Origin: JAEULH01 sp963789785
Lineage (GTDB): Bacteria; Pseudomonadota; Alphaproteobacteria; Rhodospirillales; Defluviicoccaceae
Assembly: GCA_963789785.1 (NCBI GenBank)
Contig: CAWBNC010000035.1
Location: 1-64,000, forward strand
Direction: 5' to 3'
Length of the DNA stretch: 64,000 nucleotides
In this document: positions 9,182 through 19,266 of the stretch, piece after piece
Layout: every line of letters starts with the position of its first letter
Numbering within the stretch: the stretch's first letter is position 1
Program-made: the position numbers and the translations under genes
The notes under the pieces: generated by a model
Databases searched by the model: none
The model's input: only the letters and a program-made list of their open reading frames with translations
Told to the model about the DNA's origin: nothing

Positions 9182-11263
9182 ATGCGCCCTGTGATCCTCT
9201 TTCCGCTGTTCGCGCCAGTGACGGCGTTGCCGGGCGTAGGTCCTAAGCTCGCCGCCGCGCTGGAGAAGCTGGCCGGCCCGCGAGTACTCGACCTTCTCTG
9301 GCACCTGCCGACCGGGGTCGTCGATCGCCGACCCACGGCCAGCATCGGGGCGGCGCGGTCCGGCTTGGTGGCCACCTTGCGGGTGTTCATTAACGGGCAT
9401 CAGCCGGCGTCTGGCCCGCGCCGGCCCCACCGCGTTCGCTGCTCCGACACAACCGGCATTCTCGACCTCGTTTTCTTCCATGCTCGCAAGGAGTACCTCG
9501 TCCGCGTGCTTCCCGTAGGCAGCGTCCGCATCGTCAGCGGCATGATCGATGTCTTCGCCGACACCCTGCAGATGACGCACCCGGACTACATCCTCGCCGA
9601 GAGCGATCGCGCTCAGTTGCCGATGTTCGAGGCCGTCTATCCGCTAAGCGCGGGCCTCAGCCATCGCGCGCTCGACAAGCTGACGAAAGCCGCCTTCGAT
9701 CGCGCGCCGGATCTCGCAGAATGGCTTGACCCAGCCTTGCGCGCGCAGCGACAGTGGCCATCGTGGCGGACAGCGCTGGAACAGGCCCACAATCCCGAGA
9801 CCTCGGCGGCAACATCGGCTGAGACGGCCGTCCGCGCCCGGCTCGCCTATGACGAGCTTCTTGCCAATCAGCTCGCTCTCGCCCTGCTCCGCGCCCGCGG
9901 CCGGCGCTGCGCCGGCCGGTCGATCCGCAGCGAGGGCCGTCTAGCCGGCGCCGCTCTCAGCGCACTCGGGTTTTGCCTGACCAATTCGCAGAGGCGCGCG
10001 ATCCGGGAGGTAACGGCTGATATTGCAGCGCCGCGGCGGATGCTGCGGCTGCTGCAGGGCGACGTCGGCAGTGGCAAGACCGTCGTCGCGCTGGTTGCCA
10101 TGCTCAACGCCGTCGAAGGCGGCTGTCAAGCCGCACTGATGGCGCCGACCGAAGTTCTCGCTCGCCAACATATGGCGACCATCCAACCCCTCGCCGCGGC
10201 CGCCGGTGTCGAAGCCGCGCTCCTTACCGGCCGCGACAAGGGCGCCGCCCGCCAGACGTTGCTTGGGCGGATTGCTACGGGGACCCTTTCGATCGTGATC
10301 GGCACCCACGCGCTGTTCCAGCAGACCATCGCCTTCAAGGATCTGGCTCTGGCGGTCATCGACGAGCAGCACCGCTTTGGCGTCCACCAGCGCCTCGACT
10401 TGGCCGACAAGGGCGCCGCGACGGATGTGCTGGTAATGACGGCAACGCCGATACCGCGAACGCTGGTCCTGACCGCGTACGGCGACATGGACGTCTCCAG
10501 CCTGACTGAGAAGCCGCCCGGCCGGCGGCCGATCAACACCCGGGTGATCCGCGATGAACGCCTGAACGAGGTCATTGCCGCCGTGCGTCGACGGCTGGAC
10601 GATGGTGCCAAAGTCTTTTGGGTCTGCCCACTGGTGGAGTGCTCTGAGCAGGTTGACTTGGCCGCCGCAGAGCAACGGGCCCACCACCTGCGTAGACTTT
10701 TCGGCGATGCCGTCGGATTGGTGCATGGACGCATGAAGGGCGAGGACAAGGACGCGGTGATGCGCGCATTTGCGACCGGACCGGTGCGGATCCTGGTCGC
10801 AACGACCGTTATCGAGGTCGGAGTCGATGTGCCCGGCGCCACCCTCATCGTCATCGAGCACGCAGAGCGTTTCGGCCTCGCACAACTCCATCAGCTTCGT
10901 GGCCGCGTCGGTCGCAATACCGGGCAGGCCACCTGCATTCTGCTCTACCACGGACCGCTAAGCGAGACCGCGCGGGCGCGGTTGTCGATCATCCGAGAGA
11001 CTGAAGACGGCTTTCGCATTGCCGAGGAGGATCTGCGTCTGCGCGGCGCCGGCGAAGTGCTGGGCACGCGACAAAGCGGGATGCCTGCGTTTCGCCTTGC
11101 CGATCTGACCGTCCACCGTGAGCTCCTCAACGTCGCCCGCGATGACGTCCGCCTGATTGTGGCTGCTGACCCGATGCTGGAAAGCACCCGCGGCCGGGCG
11201 CTGCGCACCCTGCTTTATCTGTTCGAGCGCGACGCAGCGATTGCTTACTTGCGATCGGGTTAG
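9182..11263 (+). CDS. recG: ATP-dependent DNA helicase RecG
   Basis: RecG remodels stalled replication forks and Holliday junctions. The 693-residue product has an N-terminal helix-hairpin-helix-like start (LPGVGPKLAAALEKL) and the OB-fold wedge domain. The SF2 helicase motifs follow: Walker A GDVGSGKT (about 293), DEQHRFG (about 393), TATPIPRTL, and the C-terminal QLHQLRGRVGRN. ATG 9182 was chosen because the family begins directly with the PLFAPVTALPG segment; the frame is open further upstream but has no family support. Length is normal and no shift is seen. Confidence 0.95.
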   Translation: MRPVILFPLFAPVTALPGVGPKLAAALEKLAGPRVLDLLWHLPTGVVDRRPTASIGAARSGLVATLRVFINGHQPASGPRRPHRVRCSDTTGILDLVFFHARKEYLVRVLPVGSVRIVSGMIDVFADTLQMTHPDYILAESDRAQLPMFEAVYPLSAGLSHRALDKLTKAAFDRAPDLAEWLDPALRAQRQWPSWRTALEQAHNPETSAATSAETAVRARLAYDELLANQLALALLRARGRRCAGRSIRSEGRLAGAALSALGFCLTNSQRRAIREVTADIAAPRRMLRLLQGDVGSGKTVVALVAMLNAVEGGCQAALMAPTEVLARQHMATIQPLAAAAGVEAALLTGRDKGAARQTLLGRIATGTLSIVIGTHALFQQTIAFKDLALAVIDEQHRFGVHQRLDLADKGAATDVLVMTATPIPRTLVLTAYGDMDVSSLTEKPPGRRPINTRVIRDERLNEVIAAVRRRLDDGAKVFWVCPLVECSEQVDLAAAEQRAHHLRRLFGDAVGLVHGRMKGEDKDAVMRAFATGPVRILVATTVIEVGVDVPGATLIVIEHAERFGLAQLHQLRGRVGRNTGQATCILLYHGPLSETARARLSIIRETEDGFRIAEEDLRLRGAGEVLGTRQSGMPAFRLADLTVHRELLNVARDDVRLIVAADPMLESTRGRALRTLLYLFERDAAIAYLRSG

Positions 11264-11330
11264 CTGTCTTCGCTTCGACTCGAGCCGCGCACGCAAAGCC
11301 CAGCAGACGACGGAACCAACAGAAGACGGC

Positions 11331-12131
11331 TCAGGAAGCGACAGGATCTTGCAAAGTGCCAGGCCGCGATGTGTGCGCCTGTGCATCCGAGACGCCCGGC
11401 AGGGCTGCCGCTGGTCCTGAAGTCTCCACCGCACCCGCCCGGTCTTCCCGCGCCGGAGGTGCAACGATGCCGCCGGAGATGACCATCTTCAGCGCCTCCT
11501 CGACGGTCATGTCGAGGATGACCAGATCGTGCCGCGGCACGAACAGCAGAAACCCGGACGTCGGGTTTGGCGTCGTTGGCAGGAAGACGTTGAGAACCTC
11601 CTCGTCCGTCAGCTTCTGCACCTCGCCGCGGGTTACCCCGGTGAGAAAGCCGATGCACCAGATCCCGCGGCGTGGATATTCGACCAGCACGGCTTCGCGA
11701 AATGCCGTTGACTGGTGTGCAACAACCGTCTCAATTATTTGCTTGGTCGCGCTATAGATGCTGCGGAGGACCGGCATCCGGCTAAGCAGACGCTCGTAAA
11801 ACCGCATGAGCATTCGGCCAAAGAAGCCTGCCGACATAGCGCCGATTAAAGTCAGGACGACAATGACGATAACAAGGCCAAGTCCAGGCAAGCCGAATGG
11901 CAGATAGGTTGTCGGATTGTAAGCTGCCGGAATGAGCGGTGTGACCTTGGAGTCGACGAAGCTGACAAATAGCCAAGCAAGGTAGAACGTGATCGAGATT
12001 GGGGCCGTGATGACGATGCCGGCAAGCAAATAGGCGCGCAACCGGCCGCCAAACCCCGCCTTCGGTTCCGTTGGCTTGCCCGTTACGCCGGCATCGTGTG
12101 CAGACGCTAAATCCTTGATCTTCTCGGTCAT
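11331..12131 (-). CDS. DUF502-family inner-membrane protein
   Basis: The 266-residue protein has two strong membrane segments (about residues 29-55 and 77-105), the second being GLPGLGLVIVIVVLTLIG. A conserved cytosolic half follows, with RMPVLRSIYSATKQIIETV, VEYPRRGIWCIGFLTG and VFLPTTPNPTSGFLLFVP. These are typical DUF502 signatures. Members are widespread in proteobacteria and plants (COV proteins), with no established biochemical role. ATG 12131 matches the family start. The Pro/Ala-rich tail from about residue 235 is low complexity. It is convergent with recG. Confidence 0.85.
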   Translation of the reverse strand: MTEKIKDLASAHDAGVTGKPTEPKAGFGGRLRAYLLAGIVITAPISITFYLAWLFVSFVDSKVTPLIPAAYNPTTYLPFGLPGLGLVIVIVVLTLIGAMSAGFFGRMLMRFYERLLSRMPVLRSIYSATKQIIETVVAHQSTAFREAVLVEYPRRGIWCIGFLTGVTRGEVQKLTDEEVLNVFLPTTPNPTSGFLLFVPRHDLVILDMTVEEALKMVISGGIVAPPAREDRAGAVETSGPAAALPGVSDAQAHTSRPGTLQDPVAS

Positions 12132-12216
12132 AGCTGCACAAATTGGGCGGGAAAATTGCTGATGGCAACCATTCGATGATGGCAGCCCTGGTCGCCCTCC
12201 AGCCGCCGCCCAACCT

Positions 12217-12699
12217 TTGGTCATCTTTCGGCACCGAAGCGTAGTTGGAGAAGTGATCCGCGAATATCCGCATGCGCCACTGGTGGGCGTTGCCGCCGTC
12301 GTCTTCAAAAGCGAGCAAGTCCTTCTGGTGCGTCGGGCGAAGGCGCCGATGCAGGGCGAGTGGACCTTGCCCGGCGGCTTGCAGAAGCTGGGCGAGACCG
12401 TATCGGCCGCCGCTTGCCGCGAAGTCGCCGAGGAAACAGGCCTGCGCATCCGTGTCCTCGGCTTGGCTGAGGTCGTGGATCTTATCGAGCGCGACCCCGA
12501 AAGCGGCGGCGTCCGCTACCACTACACTCTGGTGGACCTCATAGCTTACTGGATCGGCGGGACCGTTCGCACCGGCTCGGACGCGATTGAAGCAGCCTGG
12601 ATAGACCTCGACGCGCTCGACCGATGCAGCCTTTGGGCGGAAACGACAAGGGTCATTGCGATTGCCTACGACAAGTGGCTGGCAGCGGGCGCGCCGTGA
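12217..12699 (+). CDS. Nudix hydrolase (ADP-ribose pyrophosphatase-like)
   Basis: The roughly 160-residue protein carries a complete Nudix box, GGLQKLGETVSAAACREV followed by AEETGL, matching GX5EX7REUXEEXGU with its metal-binding Glu residues. Such enzymes hydrolyse nucleoside diphosphates linked to another moiety. HAPLVGVAAVVF and WTLPGG place it with the ADP-ribose/NADH-type small Nudix proteins, but the substrate cannot be read from sequence. The frame opens with TTG at 12217. An in-frame GTG at 12253 just before IREYPHAPLVG is an equally good start. Confidence 0.85.
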   Translation: MVIFRHRSVVGEVIREYPHAPLVGVAAVVFKSEQVLLVRRAKAPMQGEWTLPGGLQKLGETVSAAACREVAEETGLRIRVLGLAEVVDLIERDPESGGVRYHYTLVDLIAYWIGGTVRTGSDAIEAAWIDLDALDRCSLWAETTRVIAIAYDKWLAAGAP

Positions 12700-12792
12700 T
12701 TTGCCATGCACGGAGTGCGCATATTGACAGCATGCGAGCCGTTGCCCATGGTCGCGGCCGATTGGCACGGCGGAAAACTGGGGCGCGAACGT

Positions 12793-13632
12793 ATGTCTGA
12801 CGATCTTATGAATGCCGTCAACGAGGCATGGGAGGAACGTGACAGTTTTGGGCCGCAGACCAATGGTCCCATACGCGATGCCGTTGAAGAGACGTTGGCG
12901 CTCCTCGACGCCGGCCATGTTCGGGTCGCAGAAAAGCTCGATGGTCGCTGGCAGGTTCATGAGTGGTTGAAAAAGGCCGTATTATTGTCGTTTCGGCTGA
13001 ACGACATGACCCCGATTGCCGGCGGCCCCGGCAACAGCACGTGGTTCGACAAGATTGCGCCGAAGTTCGTCGGTTGGGACGAGTCGCACTTTCGCAACGC
13101 CGGCTTTCGTGCGGTACCGTCCTGCGTCGTTCGTCACTCGGCCTACGTCGCGCCTGGCGTTGTGCTCATGCCGTGCTTCATCAACGTCGGAGCCCGCATT
13201 TGTAGCGGAAGTATGATCGACACCTGGGCCACGGTCGGTTCTTGCGCGCAGATTGGGCAACACTGTCATGTTTCCGGGGGTGCGGGTATCGGCGGCGTGC
13301 TCGAGCCGCTGCAGGCGGCGCCGGTGATTATTGAGGACAATTGCTTCATCGGCGCCCGTGCAGAGGTCGCTGAGGGCGTGCGTATCGGCGAGGGCTCCGT
13401 CCTGTCAATGGGCGTCTACATAGGTGCATCGACCCGGATCATTGAGCGAGCGACCGGGGAGGTCCACTACGGCGTCGTTCCCCCGTACTCCGTTGTTGTA
13501 TCGGGGACGATGCCTGGGCGACCGCTGCCGGATGGCAGTCCGGGACCCGGGCTCTACTGCGCAGTCATTGTGAAGAAGGTGGACGAGAAAACCCGCGCCA
13601 AGACCTCTATCAACGAGTTGCTCCGCGACTGA
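12793..13632 (+). CDS. dapD: 2,3,4,5-tetrahydropyridine-2,6-dicarboxylate N-succinyltransferase
   Basis: DapD transfers succinyl from succinyl-CoA to tetrahydrodipicolinate in the succinylase branch of lysine/diaminopimelate synthesis. The 279-residue protein starts MSDDLMNAVNEAWEERD and has the left-handed beta-helix hexapeptide repeats. Family hallmarks are present: FRAVPSCVVRHSAYVAPG, PCFINVGARI, GSMIDTWATVGSCAQIG and HVSGGAGIGGVLEPLQ. ATG 12793 was chosen as the normal DapD start over an upstream in-frame ATG. dapE follows 65 bp downstream, so successive pathway steps are encoded together. Confidence 0.97.
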   Translation: MSDDLMNAVNEAWEERDSFGPQTNGPIRDAVEETLALLDAGHVRVAEKLDGRWQVHEWLKKAVLLSFRLNDMTPIAGGPGNSTWFDKIAPKFVGWDESHFRNAGFRAVPSCVVRHSAYVAPGVVLMPCFINVGARICSGSMIDTWATVGSCAQIGQHCHVSGGAGIGGVLEPLQAAPVIIEDNCFIGARAEVAEGVRIGEGSVLSMGVYIGASTRIIERATGEVHYGVVPPYSVVVSGTMPGRPLPDGSPGPGLYCAVIVKKVDEKTRAKTSINELLRD

Positions 13633-13697
13633 AGACGAAGCTTAACCGACGGCCATGCCTCCAGCGCCAGAGTGAATTGGACGGGCCTGCCTTTGCG

Positions 13698-14849
13698 ATG
13701 TCCCATGTCATTGATCCGCTGGCGCTAAGCCGCGCGCTCATTCGCTGCCCCAGCATCACACCGGTCGATGCCGGCGCGTTGGATGTGCTCGCCTCCGCGC
13801 TCGAAGGCCTGGGCTTAACATGCCACCGTCTCCGGTTTACCGAGCCGGGTACTGAGGCTGTAGACAACCTGTATGCCCGTGTGGGTGAAGGCGAACCGAA
13901 TTTTTGTTTTGCGGGGCACACCGATGTCGTGCCCGTCGGCTGCGGCTGGAGCGTCGAACCGTTCGCGGCCGATGTGCGGGATGAACGCCTACTCGGACGC
14001 GGCGCGGCGGATATGAAGGGTGCCATTGCCTGCTTCGTTGCCGCGACGGCTCGCTGGCTCGCGGCCGGCGGCGGACAGAGGGGATCGGTCAGCTTTCTGA
14101 TCACCGGCGATGAGGAGGGACCGGCGATCAACGGTACGCGCAAGGTTCTCGAGTGGTTGGCGGATCGCGGCGAGCGGCTCGATGTTTGTCTTGTGGGCGA
14201 GCCGACAAACCCTGCGACCCTCGGCGAAATGATCAAGATCGGCCGCCGCGGCAGTCTCAATTTCCGTCTTTGCGTTGACGGCGTGCAGGGTCACGCAGCC
14301 TACCCCCAGCTCGCGGATAACCCGATTTCCCGCCTATTGCGGATGCTGACTGCGCTCGAAGCCGAACCGCTTGATGCCGGTACTGCCTGGTTTCAGCCAT
14401 CGACGCTGACCATCACGAGTGTCGACGTCGGCAATACCACTCCTAACGTGATTCCTGCCAGAGCTTGCGCTTACTTCAACATCCGCTTCAACGATAATCA
14501 CACGGCGGCAAGCCTCCGCGACATGATAGAATTTAGCTGTCGCACTACAAGCGACCGCTTCATCCTCGATAGTAACTGTTCCGGCGAGCCATTCCTTTGT
14601 CCGCCTGGCCCGTTCGTCAACGCTGTTGCCGATTCGGTCGAGGCGGTAAGCGGACGAACGCCGGAGTTCAGTACCAGTGGCGGTACATCCGATGCGCGCT
14701 TCATCAAGAACGTTTGTCCTGTCTGTGAGTTCGGCATGGTCGGAGAGAGCGCACATAAAGTCGACGAGAACGTCCCCGTTGCCGATCTTGAACGCTTGAG
14801 TCGGATCTACTTTGGCGTTCTTGAACGTGTGTGCGGGGGCGGCGGTTGA
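13698..14849 (+). CDS. dapE: succinyl-diaminopimelate desuccinylase
   Basis: This M20-family zinc hydrolase removes succinate from N-succinyl-L,L-diaminopimelate. The 383-residue product has LIRCPSITPVDAGAL at the N terminus, the metal ligand His in FAGHTDVVPVG (about residue 73), RGAADMKG and the catalytic pair in TGDEEGPA (about 136). VGEPTN, GVQGHAAYP and the C-terminal SGGTSDARFIK are also present. Length is standard. The frame is open seven codons upstream, but ATG 13698 aligns with the family start. Confidence 0.97.
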   Translation: MSHVIDPLALSRALIRCPSITPVDAGALDVLASALEGLGLTCHRLRFTEPGTEAVDNLYARVGEGEPNFCFAGHTDVVPVGCGWSVEPFAADVRDERLLGRGAADMKGAIACFVAATARWLAAGGGQRGSVSFLITGDEEGPAINGTRKVLEWLADRGERLDVCLVGEPTNPATLGEMIKIGRRGSLNFRLCVDGVQGHAAYPQLADNPISRLLRMLTALEAEPLDAGTAWFQPSTLTITSVDVGNTTPNVIPARACAYFNIRFNDNHTAASLRDMIEFSCRTTSDRFILDSNCSGEPFLCPPGPFVNAVADSVEAVSGRTPEFSTSGGTSDARFIKNVCPVCEFGMVGESAHKVDENVPVADLERLSRIYFGVLERVCGGGG

Positions 14850-14882
14850 TCCCGAGCCGGCGCGAGATAGTTGCTTCCCTCT

Positions 14883-15440
14883 ATGGAAGCTGGCGGCTGG
14901 CGCATTTTGATAGCAGCCGGGATGGCGTACTTCGACAAGACTGTGGAAGGCTTCTGGCGGTCGTTCTTCGCAGCGCTGCTTGTCGCACCGCTTTACGCAG
15001 TAATGCTGGGGCTTCGCTACTCCACCAACTCGCAAAGCAATGGCCCCATGCTCTATGGGCTTATCGAGGCCATCAGCTACCTAATTTCATGGTTTGCCTA
15101 TCCGGTAGTCATGCTCAGCCTCACCGAGGCCCTGAACTGCCGGAACCGCTTCGTCGGCTACATGGTTGCCTACAACTGGTCGCTGGTTCTGCAGAATTGT
15201 GTGCTCGTTCCCGTTGCGTTGCTGGGCAATCTGACCTTTATCGGCCCGGACATCGCGACGACCGTGTGGTTCGTCGCCGTCGTAGCGGTTCTCGTCTACC
15301 TATGGTTTATCAGCCGAGTTGGCCTAGGTGTTCCGCCGCTGACCGCTGTCGGCATCGTCTCGATCGACATCCTGCTCAGCCTGATGATCAGTGCGATCAC
15401 CGACCACCTGCATGGTCCCGGTACAGCGGCCGTCTCATAA
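14883..15440 (+). CDS. hypothetical multi-pass membrane protein
   Basis: I do not recognise this protein of about 185 residues. It has five or six predicted hydrophobic helices, for example FFAALLVAPLYAVMLGL, YLISWFAYPVVMLSL, NCVLVPVALLG and VWFVAVVAVLVYLWFI. Short polar loops include NCRNRFVGYMVAYNW. It lies 33 bp after dapE in the same direction, which suggests cotranscription but not function. The start is uncertain: ATG 14883 or ATG 14922 (MAYFDKTVEGFW) are both reasonable. Confidence 0.6.
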   Translation: MEAGGWRILIAAGMAYFDKTVEGFWRSFFAALLVAPLYAVMLGLRYSTNSQSNGPMLYGLIEAISYLISWFAYPVVMLSLTEALNCRNRFVGYMVAYNWSLVLQNCVLVPVALLGNLTFIGPDIATTVWFVAVVAVLVYLWFISRVGLGVPPLTAVGIVSIDILLSLMISAITDHLHGPGTAAVS

Positions 15441-15450
15441 TCTCGCATGT

Positions 15451-16212
15451 TCAAGCATTGCCCGCCGTGTCCGCGTCGTAGCGCACAGCTACGAGATAGA
15501 GGCCGTAGGCAGGGGCCGTAGGGCCGCCGCGGGCACGATCCCGCGCGGCTAGTGCCGCCGCAAAATCGCCGCGCGTCCACCGACCGCGGCCAACAAGGGA
15601 CAAAGTCCCGGCGATATTGCGCACCTGATGGTGGAGAAAGGAGCGTGCCCGGATATCGAGGTTGATGGTGTTGCCAGAGCGGACGATGGCGAGATGATCG
15701 ACTGTCTTGTTTGGAGAAGAAGCTTGGCAGAGGCTGGCGCGGAAGGTTGAGAAATCATGCCGGCCGATCAACAGCGAGGCCGCATCGGCCATGGCACCAG
15801 CATCGAGCGGCACCGGCACCCACCACACACGCCCGCGATCAAGGGCCGGCGGGCTTCTCCGATTTAAGATTCGGTAGAGGTAATGTCGCTGCGTTGCCGA
15901 GAAGCGGGCATGGAATTGGTCATCAACCTTTGCGGCGCCCAAGACGATGACCCGCGCCGGGCGAAGATGAAAGTTGGTCGCGTCGCGGAGTGTCTTGGTG
16001 TTGGTTTCGCGGCTCAAATCGAAATGCGCCACCTGTCCCAGCGCGTGGACACCAGAATCCGTACGGCCAGCACCGTGAACACCTGTCCGCTCACCGGTAA
16101 AGGCGAAAATCGCTTTTTCAAGCGCCGCCTGCACCGACGGCCCGTTCTCCTGTCGTTGCCATCCGATGAACGCGCTTCCGTCATATTCGACCACGATGCT
16201 GTAACGGGGCAT
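15451..16212 (-). CDS. truA: tRNA pseudouridine(38-40) synthase
   Basis: TruA converts U38, U39 and U40 of the anticodon stem to pseudouridine. The 253-residue protein begins MPRYSIVVEYDGSAFIGWQRQ and contains the catalytic Asp in GAGRTDSGVHALGQVAHF. Other family blocks are FHARFSATQRHYLYRILN, DFSTFRA and SFLHHQVRNIAGTL. Length and motif order are normal. It starts 9 bp after the end of fmt, so def-fmt-truA form a translation-related operon. Confidence 0.97.
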   Translation of the reverse strand: MPRYSIVVEYDGSAFIGWQRQENGPSVQAALEKAIFAFTGERTGVHGAGRTDSGVHALGQVAHFDLSRETNTKTLRDATNFHLRPARVIVLGAAKVDDQFHARFSATQRHYLYRILNRRSPPALDRGRVWWVPVPLDAGAMADAASLLIGRHDFSTFRASLCQASSPNKTVDHLAIVRSGNTINLDIRARSFLHHQVRNIAGTLSLVGRGRWTRGDFAAALAARDRARGGPTAPAYGLYLVAVRYDADTAGNA

Positions 16213-16221
16213 GCGCCATCC

Positions 16222-17154
16222 TCAGCCGAGGCGAGTACCCGGCGGAAGCGGGTAGCCCCTGAGGAAAGCGGCACCGTCGAGCGGTTTGCGGCCCGGCCGC
16301 TGCAAGCGCAGCAGAGCGAGCGCGCCGGTGCCGCAGGATACGGACGGCATGTCGTCGATAACGGTTCCCGGTGGTCCGCTGCACTCGCGAACGCTTGCCT
16401 CCAGCACCTTGATCCGTTCTCCCTCGCGCTCAAACCACACACCAGGGGCGGGATACAGCGCGCGGACCGCGCGTTCCAGTGCCGCGGCCGACTTGCGCCA
16501 GTCAAGCCGCTCGTCCGCTCTGCCGATTTTCTCGGCATACGTAGCGCCGTTCTCCGGCTGTGGTACTTCGAGCAAGGTTCCATCGACGATGCCTGCCAGA
16601 GCCTTGACCATCAGCCGAGCGCCGAGCGACGGCCAGGATGTCGTGCAAGTCGCCACCGGTCGTCGCTGCAGTGATCGGCACCCGGCCGGCAAGGACAACC
16701 GGTCCGGTATCGAGGCCTACTTCGACGCGCATGATGCTCACCCCTGTCTCGGCGTCACCGGCGAGAATTGCCCGTTGAATCGGGCGCCGCGCCCCGCCAG
16801 CGAGGCAGTAGAGAGGCATGGACGTTGAAGCAGCCGAGCCGTGGGCCGGCGAGAACGCTCGGCGGGCAGGATCAGACCATATGCGGCCACGACGGCTGCA
16901 TCTAAATCGAGATCAATGAACCGCGCCTGCTCTTCTACGCTTTTAAGGCTATTCGGGGTGCGAACCGGAATGCCGTGCGCGTCGGCGAAGGCGTGCACCG
17001 GGCAGGGCCGGAGCGAGTGGCCGCGACCGGCTGGGCGCGGCGGCTGAGCATAGACGCAAACGACTTCGTGCGCCGCATCGAGCAGCGCCTGCAGCGTCGG
17101 CACGGCGAAATCCGGGCTACCCATGAAGCCGAGACGCAACGGCAGGACCGGCAT
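16222..17154 (-). CDS. fmt: methionyl-tRNA formyltransferase (three frameshifts)
   Basis: Fmt formylates initiator Met-tRNA using 10-formyl-tetrahydrofolate. The total span gives about 310 residues, the normal size. The N terminus reads RLGFMGSPDFAVPTLQALLDA and AAVVAAYGLILP. After correction the conserved GCFNVHASLLPRWRGAAPIQ appears across shifts near 16850 and 16787. RAILAGDAETGVSIM and GLDTGPVVL follow. A third shift near 16635 leads to RLMVKALAGIVDG and the C-terminal domain ending LDGAAFLRGY. All three fit single extra bases. Since fmt lies between intact motifs in a def-fmt operon, sequence error is the likely cause. Confidence 0.9.
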
Positions 17155-17156
17155 AG

Positions 17157-17682
17157 TCAGGCCAGCGCAAACACGCCGTGTTTCTTTGCCTTGCTAAGCT
17201 TGCGCAGGATGATGTTGCGCTTCACTGCTGAGACGTGATCGACGAAGAGGACGCCGTCCAGGTGATCTACCTCGTGTTGAATGCATCTGGCCAGAAGGCC
17301 ATCGGCCTCAAGTTCCCTGCGCTTATTCTCGTGGTCGAGGTACCGCAGTCGGATCCGCGACGGGCGGCTGACCTCGGCATACTGTTCGGGCAGTGAAAGA
17401 CAACCCTCCTCACCGGCTACAGCGTCATTGCTTTGCCAGAAAATCTCCGGGTTGACCAAGCGTATCGGTTGGGCTGGCGCATCCGGCGGAGCGATATCAA
17501 CGACAATCACCCGCTTGAATACGCCAACCTGCGGCGCGGCTAAACCGATGCCGTTCGCATCGTACATGGTCTCCAGCATCCCCTTCATCAGTTGCCGGAT
17601 CTCGCCATCGACCTGTTCGACTGCCAACGCCGGCCGCTTGAGCTGGGGATCCGGGGCAATTATGATCGGCAGTGCGCACCAT
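17157..17682 (-). CDS. def: peptide deformylase (frameshift near N terminus)
   Basis: Def removes the N-formyl group from nascent proteins. All three metal-site motifs are present: GIGLAAPQVG, EEGCLSLP with the Cys ligand, and QHEVDHLDG with the two His ligands. The conserved N-terminal segment LPIIIAPDPQLKRPALAVEQ is encoded but has no start codon in its own frame. One extra base near 17671-17678 would join it to an ATG at 17682, giving about 175 residues, the usual length. The stop is 2 bp before fmt, its functional partner. A second deformylase is at 51.9 kb. Confidence 0.92.
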
Positions 17683-17764
17683 CGTCGTTACGTCATTCAA
17701 TCCGCAAATCACCCATTCACCTGCTCAGAAATATGGGAAAAGGATGTGGGTGATCAATACGATG

Positions 17765-19160
17765 CTACTGCCGCACTCGCACGCGATATTCCAGTGTGGT
17801 ACGTCCCTGTGCTGGCACAGCCAGCGTCCACGTCGCCTGATCGGCGCCAGACTTTAGATGCTCGGCGCTCTCGTCGAGAATCTCCCAGTCGCCGGGCAGA
17901 ATCTCGACGACGTCGACGGTAACGGGACGGTCCTTGGCATTCATTACCTCTATGCTCCAGGCGCTTTCGAAGCAGGTCTCCGGCAAACCGATCCGCTTAA
18001 AGTCTGTCTGCCTTCGGTTCACCGTGATGTCGAAAGCCGCCCCGGTCTCAAGCGCAACGTTGGCACCGGCTGCCGTATCGGCGATACGCATCCTCGCCGA
18101 GCAGGTGAAGTCCGCCGCCGTTAACGGCGGCGTACACCCGCACGACTCCCGTCGGAAGCGGCATACCGCCCGCATCGGTCGGCGGGTTGGTGAAGCGGAC
18201 GCTGACGGTTGGATGCGTTGATCGGGACTCGCCACGCGAAGCGATGATGGCTTGGCTGCTCTCGCTGATATAGCGCTGCTCAACCGGAAGGCCTGCGTTA
18301 TGTAGCAGGGTGAACTGGCGGCTTTGGCGATCAGCTAAGTCTACCGGCTCCGGCAGCCTGTAAAGGTACGCTGCGCCAAGACCTACAGGAGCGGCCGCAG
18401 GTGGCGCGGCCGCCGCCATCGTCATCATCTCCTTACGGGCGCCGGGCTGCGGCACCGCGCTGACCCGGCGGATCTCACCAGCAACAAAGGCAAGATCCGC
18501 ATTCTTGAAACTGCTGCCGGAGGTATTGCGGACTATGGCTCTGCCGTCAAGGTCGATGCGCGCGGCTGCCTCGTCGAGAACTGCGACATAATCGGCCTGC
18601 CACGCCAGACCGAGAGTGAGGTAGGTGAGAGCAACATCGCCTTCCCCGAGTCGCGTCGGCGTGGACGCCGTCGCCAAAAGCGTCGGAGTAGGGCGCAGAT
18701 CCTCCGGAACCGCATCGAAGATCAGCCGGCCCGGCACCCCGGTCTCGATGCGGTCGCGGTACCTGAGGACGATGCCCGGATCGGCGCTGAGGATAGTCGC
18801 CCTTTCGACTGTCTCTTCGGCGGTTGTCGGGTTGACCCGAACGACCCCGACCTCGCGGCCGACATGACGCCGAACCAGCGCGTCCGGCGAAAGGGTTGCG
18901 AAGTCGTAGTCGATGATGTTTACCGTCAGTTCATCGCCAGAGACGATGGCGCTCTCCGGGATCATCTGTCGGCTGACGTCCGGAAAGGCGAGTCGATTCG
19001 ATCCGGCGACGAGCGTCGCCCGACGCCGGTCATGGACCACGGCCAACCCATTAGCATAGATCGTCAGCTCCAGCCCTACGCGGTTCGCCGCAGGAAGATC
19101 AACCTCGGACGCGGAAGCGGTTGTCGTTGCCGCGACAAGAAGAGCCACGGTGAGGCGCAT
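17765..19160 (-). CDS. DUF4139-domain exported protein (one frameshift)
   Basis: The roughly 465-residue protein has an N-terminal signal peptide (MRLTVALLVAATTTASA, cleavage likely after SAS). A beta-rich region beginning LELTIYANGLAVVHD is followed by the DUF4139 domain, with LTYLTLGLAWQADYVAVLDE and DLDGRAIVRNTSG. The C-terminal segment ETGAAFDITVNRRQTDFKR and the closing TLAVPAQGRTTLEYRVRVRQ lie in another frame. One extra base near 18086 explains the break and restores EDAIADTAAGANVALETG. Family members are periplasmic or surface-associated with no defined activity. It is divergent from rmuC. Confidence 0.8.
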
Positions 19161-19266
19161 GATCGTTAGTCTCCGTAGGTGAAGCAGGACAGGCAGTGCG
19201 CAAGGAGTTTGCGTTTCGTTCATGCCTCGTGCAAGCTCCACGTCCTGACAGCATTGTTTTTGTTGA